Made by a program: the position numbers and the translations under genes. Source: CAYNTC01 sp964432925 (lineage in GTDB: Bacteria > Planctomycetota > Phycisphaerae > Sedimentisphaerales > Anaerobacaceae). From it: a DNA stretch of 20,360 nucleotides. Below the pieces are notes generated by a model. The model was not told where the DNA came from. It searched no databases and saw only the letters and a program-made list of their open reading frames with translations. The stretch is from contig CAYSPM010000035.1 of the NCBI GenBank assembly GCA_964432925.1, positions 1 to 20,360 of the forward strand, in the 5' to 3' direction. Of this stretch, positions 15,233-20,360 are shown one piece after another. Position 1 is the first letter of the stretch; each line of letters starts with the position of its first letter.

Positions 15233-15673
15233 ATGAAAAATTGTCATTTAGTGATTCTAAAGAAGCCCTATCTGGATGATATCCTGCAGGGGCGAAAGAC
15301 TGTAGAGTCTCGCATTACCAGGACGAAGCGTTTTTTCTTCGGACGAGTGCAACCCAGTGACAGGTTGTTTCTTAAATTCAGTAGTGGTCCTGTTTGTGCG
15401 ACCGCAATTGTCAGCAAGGTTAAAAGTTTCGAAGATCTAACACCGGAGAAGGTCCGTAAGATCGAACATCAATACAATTGCTACATCAAGGGCAGCGCTA
15501 AGTACTGGCAGAGCAAAATGAGCTGCCGATTCGGCCTTTTGATCTGGCTAAAAGACGTAGAGCGGATCGAGCCCCGTTGGATTGACAAAAAAGACTGGCG
15601 AGCCTGGGTGGTTCTGACTGAGAAAGAGAATTTTGGCTTGATTGGACACGGCGCGGCAAAACCGCTGCTCTGA
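15233..15673 (+). CDS. ASCH-domain (PUA-like) protein
   Basis: The 146-residue product starts MKNCHLVILKKPYLDDILQG at ATG 15233. The longer frame to 15110 overlaps the preceding gene and is rejected. It shows the ASCH layout: 'KKPYLDDILQGRKTVESRITR' at the start (the conserved G-x-K-T-x-E-x-R loop), 'PSDRLFLKFSSGPVCATAIV' and a C-terminal tryptophan-rich part ('GLLIWLKDVERIEPRWI', 'DWRAWVVL'). ASCH domains resemble PUA domains and are thought to bind RNA or nucleotide derivatives; some have nuclease or amidohydrolase activity. The role here is unknown. It closes the HAD/homocysteine methyltransferase run. Confidence 0.8.
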   Translation: MKNCHLVILKKPYLDDILQGRKTVESRITRTKRFFFGRVQPSDRLFLKFSSGPVCATAIVSKVKSFEDLTPEKVRKIEHQYNCYIKGSAKYWQSKMSCRFGLLIWLKDVERIEPRWIDKKDWRAWVVLTEKENFGLIGHGAAKPLL

Positions 15674-15803
15674 CATGTATCTTTTTGTTTTTCTTGAGAA
15701 TCCCTGTCAGTTGCTGCAATAATCTTGTCGTTTGGGTTCGTCTATATATGCGTATTCTGATTTTGCAGAACGAAAGGTGCTATAATTTGGAAAGGAGCAG
15801 GAA

Positions 15804-16514
15804 ATGTTAAAGAAGATTTTGTTGATCATTCTGGCGGTGGTTTTAATATTAGCAGCAGTTCAGAGCTTAACAGCCCAGCAAAGACCGGAGGGTAGGCGTT
15901 TCGGTGGGTGGAGGAGCATGTCGGCTGCGCAGAAGCAACCGCCTATGCCGGTTAATGACGAAGAGAAGAAGATTTTAAGTGTGCTGGAGGACATGCGCCT
16001 GAACCAAAGCAGAGGTATGATGAACGTCCCGCGGGAAGACGGCAGGTTGTTGCGATTGTTCACAGAGGCAACCGGAGCTAAGCATGTTGTCGAAATAGGA
16101 ACTTCCAACGGCTATTCGGGCATCTGGTTCTGTTTGGCTTTGCGAACCACAGGCGGTAAGCTGACCACCTACGAAATAAACGCCGATAGGGCTTCACTGG
16201 CACGCGAAAATTTCAAACGAGCCAGCGTCGACCAGATAGTTACACTCGTTGAAGGGGACGCGCACGAAACCGTTCAAAACCTTAAAGAGCCGATCGATAT
16301 TCTTTTTCTTGATGCGGACAAAGAAGGTTATATCGACTACTTCAACAAACTACTGCCGCTTGTGCGTCCGGGCGGACTTATCCTTGCTCATAATGTTGGT
16401 TCTACAGGGCCGGACTTCTTCAAGGCAATTACTACCGATCCTAACCTTGAGACAGTTTTTCAAGGCAGGGGCCATGACCTTAGCGTGACACTTAAGAAAC
16501 GCCAGAGCGAGTAG
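15804..16514 (+). CDS. O-methyltransferase-like protein with signal peptide
   Basis: The 236-residue protein has a clean signal peptide (1-24, 'KKILLIILAVVLILAAVQSLTA', likely cut before Gln-Gln) and then a class I SAM-dependent methyltransferase domain of the catechol O-methyltransferase kind. Motif I is VEIGTSNGYSG (96-106), an acidic residue in 'TYEIN' (Glu124) would bind the SAM ribose, and 'DILFLDADKEGYIDYF' gives metal-binding Asp170 and Asp172. The usual later DN metal pair is His196-Asn197 in 'ILAHNVG'. Export is odd because SAM is cytosolic. A strong ribosome binding site (AAAGGAG) lies 6-7 bases before the ATG, and TATAAT at 15781-15786 may be a -10 box with a very short leader. The permease gene starts 47 bases downstream. 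Confidence 0.82.
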   Translation: MLKKILLIILAVVLILAAVQSLTAQQRPEGRRFGGWRSMSAAQKQPPMPVNDEEKKILSVLEDMRLNQSRGMMNVPREDGRLLRLFTEATGAKHVVEIGTSNGYSGIWFCLALRTTGGKLTTYEINADRASLARENFKRASVDQIVTLVEGDAHETVQNLKEPIDILFLDADKEGYIDYFNKLLPLVRPGGLILAHNVGSTGPDFFKAITTDPNLETVFQGRGHDLSVTLKKRQSE

Positions 16515-16561
16515 TCGCGATGCTACAACAAGTTCGAGTTCTTTAATAACATCGAGGGGTT

Positions 16562-17914
16562 ATGCCTGCAGTTCCAAAGAAAGAGCTCTCTGTCTTCGAT
16601 TCGACTTGCATAATAGTAGGAATTATCATAGGTGCCGGTATCTATGAGACTGCTCCGACGGTGGCTGGTAGTGTGACCCATTGGTGGGCTGTGCTGGCGA
16701 TTTGGCTCGTAGGGGGATTTCTGTCGCTGGCTGGGGCGCTTTGCTACGCTGAATTAGCCACCGCGTACCCTAAGGAGGGCGGCGACTACGTTTATCTGAG
16801 TCGAGCCTACGGCTCTTGGGCAGGTTTTTTATTTGGTTGGCTTCAGCTAACTATAGTCCACCCGGGGGACATCGCCTTGATGGCGTTTATCTTTGCGCGA
16901 TATGCGCAACAGCTCTTTGAGCCGGCTGCGCAGACAGCCGATCCGCATAGTTTGCACGCTAATTTAGTTTATGCCACCAGTGCTGTTGTTATCCTGACTT
17001 TAATAAACATTTTAGGCGTGCGAGAGGGTAAGTGGACACAGAATCTTTTAACGGTAGTAAAGGTCTTGGGTTTGATGGCGATTCTGGTAGCGGCATTAGC
17101 GACGCCACATCAGTCAGTGGACAGTCCAAATGTCGGAGCGCTTGGGTCAACACCGTTGAGCTTGGCTATGATCCTGATTCTTTTTACGTTCGGAGGTTGG
17201 AACGAAGTGGCTTACGTAGCAGCAGAGGTCAAAGAACCGAGCCGGAATATCTTACGAGCGCTTATATTCGGGATGGTAGGCGTGACCTTGCTTTATCTCG
17301 TAGCCAATTCAGCATTCCTATATGCCCTGGGCCATGGTGGTATAGTAGGCTCTAAGGCTGTGGCTACAGATACGATTAGGGCTGCCTTTCCAAAGTACGG
17401 CGGCAGGATAATCGCTGCTATTATATGTATTTCCACTTTGGGAGCCATTAATGGTTTGGTCTTTACCGGTGCCCGAATTTCCTATGCAGTGGGTCTCGAC
17501 CATCGGGCATTTCGTATTCTGGGTAAATGGGACAGCCAAAGAGGAACGCCTACTTGGGCGCTGGTTGTACAGGGTATCATCGCGGTAGCTCTAATCGTGG
17601 TTCTGCGTTCGTTCTTGGACACAATTCTTTACACTGCGGCAGCGGTTTATTCGTTCTACATGGCAACCTGTCTGTCGGTAATTGTCCTACGCTTTAAGCA
17701 GCCCCATGTCAAACGCCCATACCGGCTGACAGGTTATCCTGTTACTGCCGTTATTTTTTGTGCTGTCTGCGCGTTTCTAATATTTAGCGCAATTTCGTAC
17801 GCGCTGCATAATAAGCCCGTTAGTTTGATTGTCTCATCGATTGTTTTCTTGACGGGTGTGTTAGTCTACTGGCTGACAGAAATGCACGGTTCAAAAAGGG
17901 AGATAGCACCCTGA
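16562..17914 (+). CDS. APC-superfamily amino acid permease
   Basis: The 450-residue integral membrane protein has about 12 hydrophobic segments and the hallmarks of the amino acid-polyamine-organocation family. The first segment contains the broken-helix motif 'GIIIGAGIYETAPTVAG'; later come 'GALCYAELATAYPKEGGDYVYLSRAYG', 'FTFGGWNEVAYVAAEVKEPSRNI' and 'GLVFTGARISYAVG'. The pattern resembles the LAT/serine-threonine exchanger branch, so the substrate is probably a neutral amino acid, but this cannot be fixed. A ribosome binding site (GAGGGG) lies about 5 bases before the ATG. It follows the O-methyltransferase gene by 47 bases and is probably co-transcribed. Confidence 0.9.
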   Translation: MPAVPKKELSVFDSTCIIVGIIIGAGIYETAPTVAGSVTHWWAVLAIWLVGGFLSLAGALCYAELATAYPKEGGDYVYLSRAYGSWAGFLFGWLQLTIVHPGDIALMAFIFARYAQQLFEPAAQTADPHSLHANLVYATSAVVILTLINILGVREGKWTQNLLTVVKVLGLMAILVAALATPHQSVDSPNVGALGSTPLSLAMILILFTFGGWNEVAYVAAEVKEPSRNILRALIFGMVGVTLLYLVANSAFLYALGHGGIVGSKAVATDTIRAAFPKYGGRIIAAIICISTLGAINGLVFTGARISYAVGLDHRAFRILGKWDSQRGTPTWALVVQGIIAVALIVVLRSFLDTILYTAAAVYSFYMATCLSVIVLRFKQPHVKRPYRLTGYPVTAVIFCAVCAFLIFSAISYALHNKPVSLIVSSIVFLTGVLVYWLTEMHGSKREIAP

Positions 17915-17996
17915 AATTGCGCTCGCTCGTAAACTATCGTGTGGAGTGCTTTTAGTTATCGGCCGTAAAGCTACGCGGTCAGAGTGAGAGAAACGC

Positions 17997-18545
17997 TTAT
18001 TGACAATCACTAGGCAGATAAACGGCTTCAGACCTGATTTGGAATCTTCTGCAAAGTGCCTGTACTAACGTTTCTATTCTTTTCATCTGGTAATCTGTTG
18101 GCCAGACGGTTTTGCCATCCGCTACGATACAGATGCGGATGGTCTGTCCACTACCTTGCCAATTTTGGTCAGGGATCGCGGACCATTGTTGTTGCCACTT
18201 CTCTGTTGGCTGTATTTGGCCATCGTTGCCACCGAGGCCGTTACATACAACAAAGTGGCAGTTAAGGTCCTCTGAACCCGCCAAGCCGTTCAATATAGCC
18301 AGTTGCTCGATGTTGCCAGCTCGTGTGCGACTGTAGAAAAGTTCGATGGAGTTCCACCGCTCGGGGGATTGACAAGCACGAGAGACAACAGCTTTTTCTA
18401 CAGGATCAAGAAGGTAATAACTTGACAGACAAAACGGGCCGGCAGAGGGAGGATTATAGCCCATGGCCATCAGGACAACGGCGCCTGTTGTCATTGAAAT
18501 CAGTAGCAAAGCCAATACCTTTACAACCCTTGGTTGGCTCGACAT
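17997..18545 (-). CDS. Exported PGRP/amidase-like protein with lost zinc ligands
   Basis: I start at ATG 18545 because AAGGA lies 7 bases before it; a GTG at 18548 is too close to that site. The 182-residue product has a membrane/signal segment (about 8-28). From residue 63 it follows the layout of N-acetylmuramoyl-L-alanine amidase/peptidoglycan recognition domains: 'RWNSIELFYSRTRAGN', 'HFVVCNGLGGNDGQIQPTEKW', 'IRICIVADG', 'PTDYQMKRIETLVQALCRRF'. The first zinc-binding His pair (HHS/T in active members) reads Phe70-Tyr71, the central GAH reads Ser-Ala-Ile, and the C-terminal His-Cys-Pro-Gly region ends SDCQ. It probably cannot cleave peptidoglycan and may only bind it. The family assignment comes from remembered planctomycete relatives. 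Confidence 0.7.
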   Translation of the reverse strand: MSSQPRVVKVLALLLISMTTGAVVLMAMGYNPPSAGPFCLSSYYLLDPVEKAVVSRACQSPERWNSIELFYSRTRAGNIEQLAILNGLAGSEDLNCHFVVCNGLGGNDGQIQPTEKWQQQWSAIPDQNWQGSGQTIRICIVADGKTVWPTDYQMKRIETLVQALCRRFQIRSEAVYLPSDCQ

Positions 18546-18840
18546 CACATCGTCCTTGATGGTTTATTCTTTATGGGTATCACGCAAAATGTTACCACCC
18601 AGAATCACCTAAAAGGCGTAGATTATCGCCCGGCAAGGTGGATCATTTATATATTATAACATCGGCACAGAATAACAAATTACTCCAAATTTTGCCTGGA
18701 ATTTTTACTCAGGTCGTTAGTTGGAAGGAATATGGCAGACGTACTCAGAAAGCGCTTTGGCGGAATTACGTCTAAACTGCGAACGTACATGCTGCAAGGT
18801 TTTTTTGTGAACAGAGTCACTTGTAATGATTCTACTATCG
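18546..18840. other. Intergenic stretch between two minus-strand exported-protein genes
   Basis: A promoter for the PGRP-like gene is expected here but none stands out. It contains the first part of a 48-codon plus-strand frame (18732-18878) preceded by GGAAGGAAT, listed separately. No repeat or RNA was recognised. Confidence 0.4.
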
Positions 18841-18878
18841 CTAATTCTTTGGGTTTACGATCACCTTCTCGATCTTGA
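18732..18878 (+). CDS. Doubtful 48-residue reading frame
   Basis: ATG at 18732 is preceded by a purine-rich site (GGAAGGA). The product starts MADVLRKRFGGITSKLRTYM and is basic. It overlaps the 3' end of the transglutaminase-like gene on the opposite strand by 38 bases. No family was recognised; the ribosome binding site is the only support. Confidence 0.15.
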   Translation: MADVLRKRFGGITSKLRTYMLQGFFVNRVTCNDSTIANSLGLRSPSRS

Positions 18879-20322
18879 ATTGTCCTAATGTGCTTGCTAC
18901 GTTAAAAAAGTCGCCGGGCTCGCCGTTACCCACTGCCAGAGCTATGTGTCCGGCGTCGTACCCACCTCGCCCCGTCGCCTTGAACGCCGCATCTAAGCCC
19001 ACCCACCGGTCTCCCACGTAGGCTTGTGTCCAGCCGTGTCCGCCGAAGCCTTCAAAGCCGGCAAAATCATTAACATAAGCCAGTCCGGCAACCACTTGAG
19101 CCGGAATACCTATAGCTCGGCACAAAGCTGCCGTCAGCACCGCGAACTCTGAGCAGTCACCCTGTCGGCTGGCTGCGATCTCCGCAGCCGACGCATAGCC
19201 AACCGAGAGGCTCCGGTTCTGAACATAGTTGGCGACAAAATCCTCGATTTTTTGGGCTGCTTCAGCAGCGTCCCTTGTTTTACCGACCGCCCGGCGTGCG
19301 AGCTCAATTATTTCCTTCTGGTCGCTCTGTAGGAATCTGTTTGGTTTCATTGCGTCTAAGAGGGTTATGTCCTTGCCTGTGTATGGAAAGCGCACTGAAG
19401 TTGGTCCGGTAACAGGTGCCACTGTTACTATCAACCTGCCATTTTCCAGCCTACGCACATGCTGGTTGTCATTGGATGGTATGATAAGCTCTACTTCGTT
19501 GCTGGGATTCAGCAAATATGTAATAGCCTTGGCTGAGTGGACATCATCCAACGGCTCCGGACTGGGAACAAACATCTTATCGATCAACTCAAGAACATCG
19601 TTCTCACCGAGTGCGAACTCCTTGGCGCAGGCGACCATTTCAACCTGCATCCCGGCTATGGCCGTTATCATCTTCTGTGGGCGAAGTTCATCATCCACGT
19701 AGCTTTTACTTGTAATCGCACCAGCTCCTGGAAAGGTCATAGTGGTTGTCGTCTCCGTCAGAGGTACGACACGTCCGAGCAAGTCCACATTTTGCTTTGC
19801 ATTGATTTGTATTTGCGTTTCGACAGCCGCCATTATTCCAGCACTGAATACTTTAGCTGTGTATACTGAACCTTCTTTTAAACCTTTTTTTAAGGTTAGC
19901 AGGCGCATGCCCTCAGCCATGATCGCGCCCTCGGGCCAATCAATATTGCTTTTCTGTTCGGTGCCCATGGAGGTGGTTGTTAGATGTACTTTGCCCTGTT
20001 CATCGATCGTACCCGTAGTTCTTGTTGTCATTGCACCTAACTGCTGAACAAGCTCAAAGCCCAGAGGTTTTCCGTCAGTTGTCTCGATGCTGGTTTCCGT
20101 CGTATCGATCGTGACCGGGATGCCCAGCCGGCTAATAGTAATGCTTACTTTTTCACTTGTAGCGATCTTGCCGTCGGCGACTACTCGGTTCTGGATGGCG
20201 TGGCCGATTTTTTTGCCCTCCATAAAAACCGCGGAATATTCTGTTTCGTCCGGTGTTAACTCCGTTTGGACAATCGCTGTCAACGCAGCCAAGCAAAGAA
20301 AATATAACTGCCAAGTTCTCAT
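18841..20322 (-). CDS. Exported transglutaminase-like (papain-fold) protein
   Basis: The 493-residue protein starts with a signal peptide (about 1-19, 'LYFLCLAALTAIVQT'), and AAGGA lies a few bases before the ATG at 20322. The first 280 residues are beta-rich and without a named motif. They open with 'YSAVFMEGKKIGHAIQNRVV' and are rich in Thr, as in the N-terminal domains of other exported transglutaminase-like proteins. The C-terminal domain (about 335-460) is the transglutaminase core with the full triad: Cys390 in GDCSEF, His429 in GHGWTQAYV and Asp444 in WVGLDAAF. Such domains act as proteases or amide-bond exchangers; the substrate is unknown. The final 30 residues ('GQFKIEKVIVNPKN') complete the domain. 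It is probably periplasmic. Confidence 0.88.
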   Translation of the reverse strand: MRTWQLYFLCLAALTAIVQTELTPDETEYSAVFMEGKKIGHAIQNRVVADGKIATSEKVSITISRLGIPVTIDTTETSIETTDGKPLGFELVQQLGAMTTRTTGTIDEQGKVHLTTTSMGTEQKSNIDWPEGAIMAEGMRLLTLKKGLKEGSVYTAKVFSAGIMAAVETQIQINAKQNVDLLGRVVPLTETTTTMTFPGAGAITSKSYVDDELRPQKMITAIAGMQVEMVACAKEFALGENDVLELIDKMFVPSPEPLDDVHSAKAITYLLNPSNEVELIIPSNDNQHVRRLENGRLIVTVAPVTGPTSVRFPYTGKDITLLDAMKPNRFLQSDQKEIIELARRAVGKTRDAAEAAQKIEDFVANYVQNRSLSVGYASAAEIAASRQGDCSEFAVLTAALCRAIGIPAQVVAGLAYVNDFAGFEGFGGHGWTQAYVGDRWVGLDAAFKATGRGGYDAGHIALAVGNGEPGDFFNVASTLGQFKIEKVIVNPKN

Positions 20323-20360
20323 AATCTGATTCCTTCTTTAATGCGGCTCTTGAACTTATT

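Noticed and set aside
19229..20047. Plus-strand frames of 157, 110 and 101 codons
   Set aside because: They lie antisense to the transglutaminase-like gene, which has a signal peptide and a complete catalytic triad.

Overview
The window reads as a piece of a planctomycete chromosome, most likely class Phycisphaerae (possibly the anaerobic Sedimentisphaerales type). This rests on the gene content as I recall it from that group: an exported LamG protein with a 'THDVYF...DDVNDA' repeat, a small zinc-ribbon membrane protein with the 'INPLASYMPF' signature, a fused MetX-MetW enzyme and a degenerate exported PGRP-type amidase. Genes are loosely packed and five gene-free stretches exceed 350 bases. 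No rRNA, tRNA, CRISPR array, insertion sequence or prophage gene was seen.

Left part (1-6420), mostly minus strand. An exported LamG protein runs off the left edge. Upstream of it lies a decayed relative that still has its ribosome binding site and signal-peptide start. Then comes an orphan fucU (L-fucose mutarotase) and a gene-free stretch of about 750 bases. A compact minus-strand unit follows: a 45-codon reading frame sitting directly under a consensus-like promoter, a radical SAM methylthiotransferase-like enzyme with no TRAM domain, and a family-4-type glycosyltransferase. This unit is the best candidate for something undescribed.

Middle part (6420-12440), plus strand. A coiled-coil/GAF-like protein and a four-segment membrane protein of unknown function are followed by a methionine-synthesis unit. 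That unit is a MetX-MetW fusion with an almost leaderless promoter, then a NikR-type metal-responsive repressor. Next is a pair made of an exported metallo-beta-lactamase-fold hydrolase and a small zinc-ribbon membrane protein.

Right part (12440-20360). rmuC (minus) diverges from a plus-strand run of HAD hydrolase, homocysteine S-methyltransferase-family protein and ASCH-domain protein with gaps under 30 bases. Then come an O-methyltransferase carrying a signal peptide and an APC-family amino acid permease. Two minus-strand exported proteins close the window: a PGRP/amidase-like protein that has lost its zinc ligands, and a transglutaminase-like protein with an intact Cys-His-Asp triad.

Metabolically, MetX activates homoserine, MetW is its usual partner, and the homocysteine methyltransferase-type protein could act late in the same pathway, although it lies about 4 kb away in a separate unit. 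All functional calls come from reading the translations against remembered family motifs; no search was run.
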